Shown here piece after piece: positions 42,546-50,124 of a DNA stretch of 50,124 bases. Position numbers and translations under genes: made by a program. The notes beneath the pieces are model-generated. The model searched no databases, was not told the DNA's origin, and saw only the letters and a program-made list of their open reading frames with translations. Each line of letters begins with the position of its first letter. Position 1 is the first letter of the stretch. Source of the stretch: Candidatus Binatia bacterium (lineage in GTDB: Bacteria > Desulfobacterota > Binatia > HRBIN30); NCBI GenBank assembly GCA_937925685.1, contig CALAMI010000004.1, positions 1 through 50,124 on the forward strand, written 5' to 3'.

Positions 42546-43530
42546 GAACCCTTGGGCATTGGCGGCACTGCTGCTGTTGCCCCTGCTCTACCTGTGGTGG
42601 AGAAGACACGACCCCAGGGCAACCGCACCACTGCCGTTCATCGACCACCTCCCCACCGCGGCCCACGGGCGCAAACGCTTCCAATGGCTTCCCCTCGCCT
42701 TACGGCTCCTGTGCCTAGCAACTCTCATCCTAGCCGCCAGTCGCCCACAGTACGGCACCGCGGAAAGCGAGTATCGGGGAGAAGGGATCGACATCGTGCT
42801 CGCCGTCGACATCTCGGGAAGCATGCTCGCCGAGGACTTCACCAACCGCTCCGGCGAGCGCACCAACCGCCTCGAGGCCGTCAAAGAAGTGGTGCACGAG
42901 TTCGTGCCGCGCCGGCCGAACGACCGCATTGGCCTCGTGGTCTTCGCGGGTCGCCCGTACACGGCCTGCCCGCTCACGCTCGACCACGGCTGGCTGCTCC
43001 GCAATCTCGACCGGGTGCAAATCGGCATGATCGAAGACGGCACGGCCATCGGTTCGGCACTGGCCACGGCAGCTGCACGCCTGGAAGCATCGGATGCAAA
43101 AAGCAAGGTCATCGTTCTTCTCACCGACGGGCAAAACAACGCTGGCAAGGTGAACCCCAAGACCGCCGCTGAAGCGGTGGCCAAGCTTGGGATTCGCGTC
43201 TACACCATTGGCGCGGGAACGCGAGGGCTCGCTCCGTTCCCAGTGCGCGACGTGTTCGGCAATCGGGTGTATCGTCCGGTCCCAGTCGATATCGACGAAC
43301 CCACCTTGCAAGAAATTGCCCGACTCACCGGTGCCCAGTACTTTCGTGCCACTGATACCGAGAGCCTGCGGCAAATTTACGCCGACATCGACCGCATGGA
43401 GCGCACCGAATTCCGGGAGCCACGCTACTACGCTTACGAGGAAGCGTATCCCTGGTTTATTCTCGCTGGCCTTTTACTTTATTGTAGCGAGCTGGCGTTG
43501 CGACACACGTGGCTGCGGGTGCTGCCATGA
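42535..43530 (+). CDS. batA: BatA, VWA-domain membrane protein
   Basis: The 331-residue protein has two N-terminal membrane helices (about 8-23 and 53-68), a VWA domain with an intact MIDAS motif DISGS (92-96) and the later TDGQNNAG segment, and one C-terminal membrane helix. BatA is part of the Bat (Bacteroides aerotolerance) proteins, linked to oxidative stress tolerance and envelope integrity in several bacteria. The start at 42535 is supported by GGAGG 7 nt upstream. The gene overlaps its predecessor by 11 bp and the next gene by 4 bp (ATGA). Confidence 0.93.
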   Translation: MRLENPWALAALLLLPLLYLWWRRHDPRATAPLPFIDHLPTAAHGRKRFQWLPLALRLLCLATLILAASRPQYGTAESEYRGEGIDIVLAVDISGSMLAEDFTNRSGERTNRLEAVKEVVHEFVPRRPNDRIGLVVFAGRPYTACPLTLDHGWLLRNLDRVQIGMIEDGTAIGSALATAAARLEASDAKSKVIVLLTDGQNNAGKVNPKTAAEAVAKLGIRVYTIGAGTRGLAPFPVRDVFGNRVYRPVPVDIDEPTLQEIARLTGAQYFRATDTESLRQIYADIDRMERTEFREPRYYAYEEAYPWFILAGLLLYCSELALRHTWLRVLP

Positions 43531-44552
43531 TCCTGTGGTACAAGCCGGTTTTGCTGTTTCTGCTCGTGCTGGTGCCGCTGGCGCTGTTGCTGTTTTTCCT
43601 GGCTAACCGCCAACGCCAGCGCGACTTGGAACGCTTCGCCGCAGCACCTTTGTGGGCGAAGTTCTCACCGGGCACGCGCTTGCACTCACCCGCATGGCCA
43701 GCGGTGGTTTCCGCCGTGGCCCTGGCACTGCTGGTGGCCGCCGCGGCCGGTCCCCAGTGGGGCTTTCGCTGGCAGGAAGTGCGTGGCAAAGGCATCGATC
43801 TCGTCATTGCCCTCGACACATCGCGCAGCATGCTTGCCCAGGATGTGACCCCAAACCGCCTGGAGCGGGCCAAACTCGAGATTCAAGACCTGGTGCGGAA
43901 GCTTCGCGGCGATCGTGTCGCCCTGGTGGCGTTTGCCGGCACGGCCTTCATCCAGTGCCCACTGACGCTCGACTACAGCGCCTTTCTCGAGACCCTCCGA
44001 GCCACCGAGGTGGGCATCGTGCCTCGTGGCGGAACGTCGCTGGCGGCCGCCATCCGTACCGCACTGGCGGCCTTCGAGGGGCACGAGGGGAAGCACCGCG
44101 CCCTCCTCCTTCTCACCGACGGCGAAGACAACGAAGGCGGCGTGGAGGAAGCGCTCGAGCTGGCAGCGCAAGCCGGGGTGCGCATTTACACGGTGGGCGT
44201 CGGCTCTTCCGAGGGAGAACTGATCCCGGCAGCGGACAAGGGTCAGGGAGGATTCCTGAAAAATCGCCAGGGGCAAGTGGTGAAATCTCGCCTCGACGAA
44301 GGGACGCTGCGAAAGATTGCCGACAAGACCGAGGGAGTGTTCGTCCGCGGTAGCGCTAGCGACCTCGGCCTAGAATCCCTGTACGAAGAGTACTTGGCCA
44401 AGCTGGACAAACGGGAAGGGAAGAGCACGCTGGAAAAGCGTATGGAACACCGCTTCCTTTGGCTGCTGGTACCAGCATGGATGCTGCTGGTTGTGGAACC
44501 TGCCTGGTTGGCACGGATCGCGCGACCCCGCACCGAGAAGGAACAGACATGA
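43527..44552 (+). CDS. batB: BatB, VWA-domain membrane protein
   Basis: The 341-residue protein has the same plan as BatA: two N-terminal membrane helices, VWA domain with MIDAS DTSRS (97-101) and TDGEDNEGG, and a C-terminal helix. The stretch QDVTPNRLERAKLEIQDL after the MIDAS is characteristic of BatB. Translation from the ATG at 43527 overlaps the batA stop codon (ATGA); a frame open from 43509 is not needed. The two VWA proteins probably form a pair in the inner membrane facing the periplasm. Confidence 0.93.
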   Translation: MILWYKPVLLFLLVLVPLALLLFFLANRQRQRDLERFAAAPLWAKFSPGTRLHSPAWPAVVSAVALALLVAAAAGPQWGFRWQEVRGKGIDLVIALDTSRSMLAQDVTPNRLERAKLEIQDLVRKLRGDRVALVAFAGTAFIQCPLTLDYSAFLETLRATEVGIVPRGGTSLAAAIRTALAAFEGHEGKHRALLLLTDGEDNEGGVEEALELAAQAGVRIYTVGVGSSEGELIPAADKGQGGFLKNRQGQVVKSRLDEGTLRKIADKTEGVFVRGSASDLGLESLYEEYLAKLDKREGKSTLEKRMEHRFLWLLVPAWMLLVVEPAWLARIARPRTEKEQT

Positions 44553-45460
44553 CACTGGCTCTGGCAACTGCTTTCGTACCTCTGCTGTTTTTGGGTGCCT
44601 CCTGGCTTTCCTCGGAACAACAACCCGTACGGGCAGCGGAGCGACTACTTGCCGAGGGCAAAGCCGAGGCCGCGGTGCAACAACTCGGTCAGGCACTCGC
44701 CGACAATCCAGATTCGGCAGTGATCGCCTACAACCTCGGGAATGCGCACTACCGTGCCAAGCAGTACGAGGCCGCCGTGCAAGCCTACCGACGTGTGCGT
44801 GTGGAAAAAGCTGGCACAGAACTCTCCGCCCATGCAGCGTACAATGCCGGCAATGCTTTGTTTCGCCTGGGTGAGTCGGCGGAGCCAGAACGACCCCAAG
44901 ATGCTTTGAGCAAATACACGGAAGCTTTGGTGGAATACCGGCGCGCACTGGCACTCGCCCCTACCGACAGCGATGCCAAGTTCAACTACGAGTATACGAC
45001 CAAAAAGCTCGAAGACCTACGCAAACGCCTCGAGGAGCTAGCCAAACAGCATCCCACCCCGGAACAGCCAGACCAGGCTCTAGCGCCCACACCGACGCCG
45101 CAGAGCCAGCGAGCATCGGGGGAACAGCCGCAGTCGAGCGAAGAGGGCGAGCGAAGTTCGACACAAGACGCCGCAGAAAAAGGCGAAACAGACTCGAGCG
45201 CCTCCGGGCACGAGCAGGCGACAGAGGAAGAGTCGCCGGAGCAGGAAGACGCCGCATCCCCAAGGATGGAAGACCAGCCGTCCGCCAGCGACAGCTCCGC
45301 CTCTACCGGCGAGCCCGTGGCCTCGAGTGCAGCCGAACCGAACGAGCGCCGCGAAGCGCGCGCCCTCATCGACACTGCACGCCAAGAGGAGCTTTCGCCA
45401 ACGGAGTTTTGGCGGGAGCAACATCACGGTGTCGTGGCAGAACCGGCGCAAGATTGGTAG
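44549..45460 (+). CDS. batC: BatC, TPR protein with acidic low-complexity tail
   Basis: The 303-residue protein has a short hydrophobic N-terminus (signal or anchor), about three TPR units (20-150; IAYNLGNAHYRAKQYEAAVQAY is typical), and then a Glu/Ser/Gln/Pro-rich acidic stretch (about 175-275), as known for BatC. The last part (REARALIDTARQEELSPTEFWRE) is conserved-looking. It starts with ATG at 44549, overlapping the batB stop codon by four bases. TPR arrays usually scaffold protein complexes, so it likely links the VWA proteins in the periplasm. Confidence 0.88.
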   Translation: MTLALATAFVPLLFLGASWLSSEQQPVRAAERLLAEGKAEAAVQQLGQALADNPDSAVIAYNLGNAHYRAKQYEAAVQAYRRVRVEKAGTELSAHAAYNAGNALFRLGESAEPERPQDALSKYTEALVEYRRALALAPTDSDAKFNYEYTTKKLEDLRKRLEELAKQHPTPEQPDQALAPTPTPQSQRASGEQPQSSEEGERSSTQDAAEKGETDSSASGHEQATEEESPEQEDAASPRMEDQPSASDSSASTGEPVASSAAEPNERREARALIDTARQEELSPTEFWREQHHGVVAEPAQDW

Positions 45461-45474
45461 CGGAGGTGCAAGGC

Positions 45475-47982
45475 GTGGTCGCAAGCTCATGGGTTCGAGC
45501 TACTCGCTGGCGCGAGCACCTAGCGACGCTTACCGCTGGGCTCCTCGCGGCGCTTTCTTTCAGCGAGCCCGCTCGCGCCGCCGAGATTCGCGTTCGTGCC
45601 CAGTTGCTTCCGGCCACGATCAGCACGGGCGAAGTGGCTACCTTGAGCATCGCGGTTCACGGCGCTCAAGACGTGCCGCCACCGAGCCTGTCGGCACCAG
45701 AAGGTGTGCAGCTCGCCTACCTAGGGCCAGCAACCCAGGTCACCATTGTCAACGGGCGCGTCCAATCCTCGGTGGAGCACCGGTATAGCGTGACTGCCAG
45801 CAAACCCGGAACTTATCGCCTGGGCCCTTTCCCTGTGCTTTACCGTGGCCAGCGCTACGAAACGGAGGTCGTAACCCTCACCGTGGCCCCGCCTTCCAGC
45901 GCTGGTTCTGCTCGCGCTGCGGGCGGTGCGTTACGCCTGGTCGTGCGCGTACCCCGCAGGCAAGTCTACCTTCGAGAAAAGCTCCCTGTGGAGGTGCTGC
46001 TCTATGTCGGGGCTGTGCGCGCCGGTGATTTGCAGTATCCGACGATGGCTGCCGATGGCTTTGCACTGGAACGCTTTCAGGAACCCACGCAGTACCAGGA
46101 GCAGCTCGAGGGACACACGTACACTGTAGTGCGCTTTGTCTCTTCCTTGACGCCGCTGCGAACGGGGAAACTGACGCTCGGACCCGCGACCACGCGGCTC
46201 AACGTGTACGAGCGACGCCTCGGAGGCTTCTTCGACGACCCCTTTTTTTCTCAACGCCGGCCGGTGAGCTTGGAAAGCGACGCCGTGGAGCTCGAGGTTC
46301 TTCCGTTACCCGAAGAAGGCAAACCCAAAAGCTTCACTGGCGCCGTCGGGCGTTTCTCCCTCGAGGTCGAAACTTCGACCGCGGAACTCCAAGTGGGCGA
46401 CCCGCTGACGCTGCGCATCGTTTTGCGCGGACAAGGGAATTTGGACGGTGTGCCACCACCGGCTCTGCCCGAGTCGCCCCAGTGGCGCGTCTACGAACCG
46501 CATCCCGTAGGTGGAGAACCCGGCGTGCTGATCTTTGAGCAGGTGGCCATCCCCGCGGCGGTGGTGGATGCCGTGCCGCCCATCGAGTTCACCTACTTCG
46601 ACCCCGAACTGCATCGCTACGAGACGCAACGAAGCGCCCCCATTGGCATCGTGGTGCGGCCACGTGCGCACACACCGGCCGCCATTGTGGCGCAGCCCAC
46701 GCCGACCGGAGCGGAAATGCTGGGCCGCGATATCGTTTATTTAAAAGAGCAACCGGGACGTTGGATCCGCTTGCAGGAAGCGCCCTCCCGGGCCCTTCTC
46801 GTCGGGCACGCAAGTTTGCTGCTCCTGCCTGTCGCCTCCTACGCGTTCGAGCGGCGGCGCCGGCGCACCCAAAGCCGTGCCTTTGCGCAACGCCAAGCTG
46901 CCACACGGATCGCTCGCCACACCTTACAGCAATGCCGAGAAGCACTCGCGAACAAGGACGCCCAGGGCTTTTTCGACTCGGTGGCCAACTGTCTGCGGGA
47001 GTATTTCCCTTTGCGCTTCGGCTTACCTCCCGGAAGGGTAGACGAAAGTACGGTCGGCCAACTCCCCGTCGATCCTGCCCTGCGCGAGGATATCGTGGCC
47101 CTGCTGCGCGCCTGCGAAGAAGCGCGCTTCGGCAAGCGAGTGGCGCAAGAGGCACTGGAGCAGCACTGGCAAGTGCTCGAACGCACGCTGCGGGCCTCTG
47201 AGCGGCTCGATCGCCGTTCGTGGCGGCAATGGCTGGGGTCGATGGCACTCGTTGTTTGCGCCGCCACTGGTGGCGTTCATGCGATGAGTCCAGAGGCTCT
47301 TTTTTTTCAAGGCAATACCGCTTACGCCGCACAAGACTACCGCCAAGCAATCGCTCACTACGAAGCTGTGCTCGCCCAAGGGGTGGCCTCGGCAAACTTG
47401 TTCTTCAACCTCGGGAACGCACATTTCAAATCGGGCAACCTCGGCAAGGCCATTCTCAACTACGAACGCGCTCGCCGCCTCGCACCGCGCGACGCCGACA
47501 TTGCCGCCAATTTAGAATTTGCCCGCAGCGAGGCACGGGCTCCCGCCTGTCCGCATCCGCTCTGGGAGCAGATCCTGTTCCCCTTTGCCGCGAGGCTCTC
47601 GCCCCTAATGCTTCAACGAAGCACATCCCTGCTTTACGCATTGGCCGTGGTGGCATGGTCGCTCGCTTGGATCCACCTCGGCTGGCAGCGCCGTTGGCGT
47701 ATCGTGGCCGCAGTGGCAAGCCTGGGTTCGGTCTTCGCAGGAAGCAATGTGCTTTGGCTCGAATACGGGCGCCCGTGGACTCGCGAGGCCGTGGTTGTAC
47801 AACCCACCCCTGCTCGCTTCGCCCCGGAAACGGAGGCCACGGAACACTTCCGCCTGCTCGCCGGAGCGTCGGTTTCGATTCGCGAACAGCGGGGCGAGTG
47901 GTCGCTCGTGCAGCGGTGCGATGGCAGGCGTGGCTGGGTGCCCAGGGGGAGCGTGGAAACCTTGGCGCCCACGGCGAAATAG
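45475..47982 (+). CDS. BatD-BatE fusion protein
   Basis: An 835-residue product starting at GTG 45475 (GGAGGTG 6 nt upstream, 15 bp after batC). Residues 1-35 are a signal peptide, and three or so BatD Ig-like repeats follow, to about 420. Then come a membrane helix (LLVGHASLLLLPVASYAF), a helical cytoplasmic-type region, and a new hydrophobic stretch (ALVVCAATGGVHA) that looks like a leftover BatE signal peptide. After that are TPR units (about 605-680), two membrane helices and a C-terminal SH3-like domain ending GWVPRGSVETL. BatD and BatE are normally separate genes. A T8 run (47300-47307) lies just after the junction, and an ATG at 47241 could serve as an internal start for BatE. Confidence 0.88.
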   Translation: MVASSWVRATRWREHLATLTAGLLAALSFSEPARAAEIRVRAQLLPATISTGEVATLSIAVHGAQDVPPPSLSAPEGVQLAYLGPATQVTIVNGRVQSSVEHRYSVTASKPGTYRLGPFPVLYRGQRYETEVVTLTVAPPSSAGSARAAGGALRLVVRVPRRQVYLREKLPVEVLLYVGAVRAGDLQYPTMAADGFALERFQEPTQYQEQLEGHTYTVVRFVSSLTPLRTGKLTLGPATTRLNVYERRLGGFFDDPFFSQRRPVSLESDAVELEVLPLPEEGKPKSFTGAVGRFSLEVETSTAELQVGDPLTLRIVLRGQGNLDGVPPPALPESPQWRVYEPHPVGGEPGVLIFEQVAIPAAVVDAVPPIEFTYFDPELHRYETQRSAPIGIVVRPRAHTPAAIVAQPTPTGAEMLGRDIVYLKEQPGRWIRLQEAPSRALLVGHASLLLLPVASYAFERRRRRTQSRAFAQRQAATRIARHTLQQCREALANKDAQGFFDSVANCLREYFPLRFGLPPGRVDESTVGQLPVDPALREDIVALLRACEEARFGKRVAQEALEQHWQVLERTLRASERLDRRSWRQWLGSMALVVCAATGGVHAMSPEALFFQGNTAYAAQDYRQAIAHYEAVLAQGVASANLFFNLGNAHFKSGNLGKAILNYERARRLAPRDADIAANLEFARSEARAPACPHPLWEQILFPFAARLSPLMLQRSTSLLYALAVVAWSLAWIHLGWQRRWRIVAAVASLGSVFAGSNVLWLEYGRPWTREAVVVQPTPARFAPETEATEHFRLLAGASVSIREQRGEWSLVQRCDGRRGWVPRGSVETLAPTAK

Positions 47983-48306
47983 CCGAGCGAGGGACTGCCT
48001 GCTCGCCCCGGCGCTATCCTGGAACGTGGCTTGGGGGAGAGATACCGCGAGCCCCGATGCTCCACCCCACCGTGGTTCCAACGGACGGAACGGCATCTTT
48101 CGTCGCACCGCAATGTGTCCCGGCGTAACCGCGCGGGAACCCAGCGAGCCAGGCGGGTTGCCGGTGCAAACGTTCTGTCTTGACAAATGGTCGCGAGTCC
48201 TCGTATCGTTACGGGCACTCGCAGGACGCAAGACAATAGTGGTCGCAAGCGAGCGTGCCGAGGCTGCGAGCGGCACGACGGAAAACTGGACTAGGGAGGG
48301 AAAGCG
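47983..48306. other. intergenic stretch after the Bat operon
   Basis: No gene is supported. The second half holds a promoter (listed separately) and the ribosome binding site AGGGAGGG for the following Cys-rich secreted protein. I see no clear terminator for the Bat operon in the first half. Confidence 0.55.
48180..48209 (+). promoter_or_regulatory. sigma70-type promoter of the Cys-rich secreted protein gene
   Basis: TTGACA (48180-48185, perfect -35) and TATCGT (48204-48209, 4 of 6 for -10) are 18 nt apart. Transcription would start near 48216, giving a ~90-nt leader. A dyad, GCGAGT (48193-48198) with ACTCGC (48217-48222), spans the -10 and the start site and could be an operator. Confidence 0.5.
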
Positions 48307-49959
48307 ATGAGGAAACTCGTGACGATTGCGGCTGGTACAGTGCTCCTCCTCAGTGCGGGAACGAGCCAGGCTGCCATCGACAAGTGCCAGAAGCGCATTC
48401 AAAGCGAAGGTGCGAAGCTGCAAAAGTTCGTTTACGGTGCGTTGCAAAAGTGCGCCGACGCCATCCGCAAGGAAAAGGCGGCTGCCGCCGTCAAAGGTGG
48501 TGGCGATTGCAACCCGGGCAAGGCCTGCATCGCCAATGCCGCAGCCTTTTGCGAAAAGCAACTTGCCGTGGTGTACGACGCAGCCGATGCCAAGCCCTAC
48601 AAGTCGAAGTTCGAGTTGTTCCGGGCAACTCTGGAAAAGTCGAGTTTCACGAACGAGTGCACGGACAGCGACTTGCGCCTTCTCGAGGGCATGGGGCATC
48701 AACTCTCGGGAGGTGGAAATGGCGTCAACTTGGCAACGGCGCCGCCCGTTAGCGGACCCTGCGATTTCAATGGCGATGGGAAGGCCGACACCAACTGCCG
48801 GCTCAAGTTCCTGACCGACTGGCTCATGTTCGCCATTGAAGATGCGGTGATCAAACAACTCATGGCACAAACACCGGATCTCATGGCACTGTTAAGGGAC
48901 GCCATCGAGACAACATCGTTGAATCCAGCGAAACCTACCACAGATTGCTCGAACCCAGCCGACCCTGGCTACCGTCCCAACCTTTGCCGCTTTGGCGTGC
49001 AGTGCTTTACTGCGGTGTGCCAATTGAACAGCTCGAGCAATGCCAACCTCCAGGTACCAGCGTTGTTGACGTTGCCGCCCATTCCATTGGTGGGGAGCCT
49101 GTCCACTGCGGTGTGCCGCCCCGGCCCGCCCGGCCCGGTCAGCACGAACCAACTAGGCCTGGGAAACGAGTTCGGTGCTAACCCCGGTACCCTTTACCTC
49201 ATCAATTCGGCTGCCCGAACGATCCGGGCGAGTTCGATTCCGCCTCCGTTAAGTGGCCTCATCCAGGCCGTGTGCGTGGACGTGCTGGCATCGGAAGGTT
49301 GGTGCGATTGCAGTGGGCAAGGAGTTAACGTAGACGCTTCGGTGTGCCAGGACCGAATCGGCCGTTGCGACGCCAGCAACAATCCAGGTTGCCTACCGGG
49401 AACTGACGCCAACGACGAGTGCGGGGTACCAGCCAGTACCTTCGTCGCCGACAGTTTATTCCCCAACAGCAACCAGCATTCGGACCAACCAACCATCACA
49501 CCCAGTGGTTCGAGTGTGGCCGGTGACTGTGTGGACTTCGTGACCATGCAGTTCAAGTTGCTGCAGTCCGGCCAGTTCGGTGGCGACGGTATCCCATGTA
49601 CGGATGACGACACAGCTGGCCCGTTGGCTTCCTTCACAGGGCCTCTCACCACAGGGACGGTAAACGTAACACTCGAGGACTTGATTCAATCCCCCGGTAC
49701 CTGCACCAACGGCACCACGTTATGTCTCACCAACGCTGACTGCCCTCCCCCGTTTACCTGCGATACCTCTGGGATGAACATCATTGTGTCCACGGCTTCT
49801 GTCAGCGGCTCAAAGCCGGCGAATGCCTGCGCAAAATACACCGGTGGAAACTTAAGCGGGCTCAAACTGGTCACGGGCTTGGCCCTTGCAGATCTCTACA
49901 TCTCGTCGCTGAACACGTCGCTGGACGGGACGCTTACCGTAGAACTCGTTTGCCAGTAA
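48307..49959 (+). CDS. secreted Cys-rich protein of unknown function (550 aa)
   Basis: The N-terminus MRKLVTIAAGTVLLLSAGTSQA is a clear signal peptide cleaved after residue 22. The mature protein has many cysteines, most in pairs, consistent with disulfides outside the cell. Residues 152-164 (CDFNGDGKADTNC) form an EF-hand-like calcium loop held between two cysteines, recalling the module of the dockerin-like proteins in this window. The C-terminal half is Ser/Thr/Gly-rich and beta-like. I recognise no family and see no catalytic motif. The ATG at 48307 follows AGGGAGGG by 6-7 nt, and a good promoter lies upstream, so it is probably well expressed as a single gene. Confidence 0.75.
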   Translation: MRKLVTIAAGTVLLLSAGTSQAAIDKCQKRIQSEGAKLQKFVYGALQKCADAIRKEKAAAAVKGGGDCNPGKACIANAAAFCEKQLAVVYDAADAKPYKSKFELFRATLEKSSFTNECTDSDLRLLEGMGHQLSGGGNGVNLATAPPVSGPCDFNGDGKADTNCRLKFLTDWLMFAIEDAVIKQLMAQTPDLMALLRDAIETTSLNPAKPTTDCSNPADPGYRPNLCRFGVQCFTAVCQLNSSSNANLQVPALLTLPPIPLVGSLSTAVCRPGPPGPVSTNQLGLGNEFGANPGTLYLINSAARTIRASSIPPPLSGLIQAVCVDVLASEGWCDCSGQGVNVDASVCQDRIGRCDASNNPGCLPGTDANDECGVPASTFVADSLFPNSNQHSDQPTITPSGSSVAGDCVDFVTMQFKLLQSGQFGGDGIPCTDDDTAGPLASFTGPLTTGTVNVTLEDLIQSPGTCTNGTTLCLTNADCPPPFTCDTSGMNIIVSTASVSGSKPANACAKYTGGNLSGLKLVTGLALADLYISSLNTSLDGTLTVELVCQ

Positions 49960-50001
49960 CGGCGCTGGCATTAGCATTAAAAGAAAGGATGGAGCATCGG
50001 C

Positions 50002-50032
50002 AGGGCGCTGAGTCCGGTGGGCTCAGCGCCCT
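50002..50032. terminator. 11-bp perfect hairpin after the Cys-rich protein gene
   Basis: AGGGCGCTGAG (50002-50012) and CTCAGCGCCCT (50022-50032) pair perfectly around a 9-nt loop, 43 bp beyond the stop codon. No T-tract follows. It probably ends or stabilises the transcript. Beyond it, two short minus-strand frames are open to the right edge (stops at 50052-50054 and 50072-50074). Either could be the tail of a convergent gene, but this cannot be judged from under 80 bases. Confidence 0.55.
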
Positions 50033-50124
50033 ATCCGTTCGAAGGACCTGGCTACCACCTAACCGTGTGCATCAGCTTTTTCTCTCGCCGAGGATTTCGT
50101 GACCTGGCTTTAGCGTTGGCCAGC

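Noticed and set aside
41225..42718. 497-codon plus-strand frame across the DUF58/BatD-like/batA region
   Set aside because: It is a shadow frame. The three overlapping genes in the other frames have family motifs, ribosome binding sites and ATGA couplings.

Overview
The window reads as a chromosomal segment of a GC-rich, Gram-negative, probably aerobic bacterium. The organism is inferred, not proven. Secreted proteins with Thr/Pro linkers and Cys-bearing dockerin-like modules, a glutaryl-CoA dehydrogenase, a Bat operon and a secreted MsrB-MsrA fusion suggest an uncultured former-deltaproteobacterial lineage, with Candidatus Binatota as my best guess. There are no rRNA genes, transposases, integrases, phage genes or CRISPR arrays. 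One tRNA gene (Asn, GTT) is present.

Layout. At 1-59 a minus-strand gene starts with a strong ribosome binding site and runs off the left edge. At 0.97-8.7 kb the minus strand carries an ACR3-type transporter, tRNA-Asn, a class II cytochrome c, a diheme-type cytochrome c with an unusual first heme motif, recG and a GH3 lipoprotein. At 8.9-16.8 kb the plus strand carries citrate synthase, transketolase with a coupled 32-residue membrane peptide, a crotonase, a dihydropteroate synthase-like protein, an Rrf2 regulator with a 7Fe ferredoxin, and a WYL regulator. At 17-20.4 kb two minus-strand secreted proteins carry a dockerin-like module; the first is frameshifted. At 20.5-26.9 kb the plus strand carries a GT-C membrane protein, glutaryl-CoA dehydrogenase, a small protein coupled to an ion transporter, and a DGQHR (DndB-like) protein coupled to a secreted protein. 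Then come aat and an MFS exporter (minus), a dynamin-like GTPase (plus), a 6.6-kb gene for a multidomain surface protein (minus) and msrBA (minus). At 39.6-48.0 kb lies a complete moxR-DUF58-bat operon. A Cys-rich secreted protein closes the window.

How the parts relate. The most unusual theme is extracellular. Three separate proteins share a 59-residue module with two EF-hand-like loops and four cysteines at identical spacing (C-x3-C-x26-C-x26-C). The largest of them also has a cohesin-like domain directly before that module and an LCAT-type lipase domain in its middle. This could be a small cohesin/dockerin-style extracellular assembly system. The Bat operon, with two VWA proteins, TPR proteins and a BatD-BatE fusion, is an independent envelope system.

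Other points are three copies of a dispersed palindromic repeat at gene ends, two of them paired with a second palindrome; hairpins next to several genes; and two homopolymer tracts inside coding sequence that could slip. All assignments come from reading the sequence; no database search was run.
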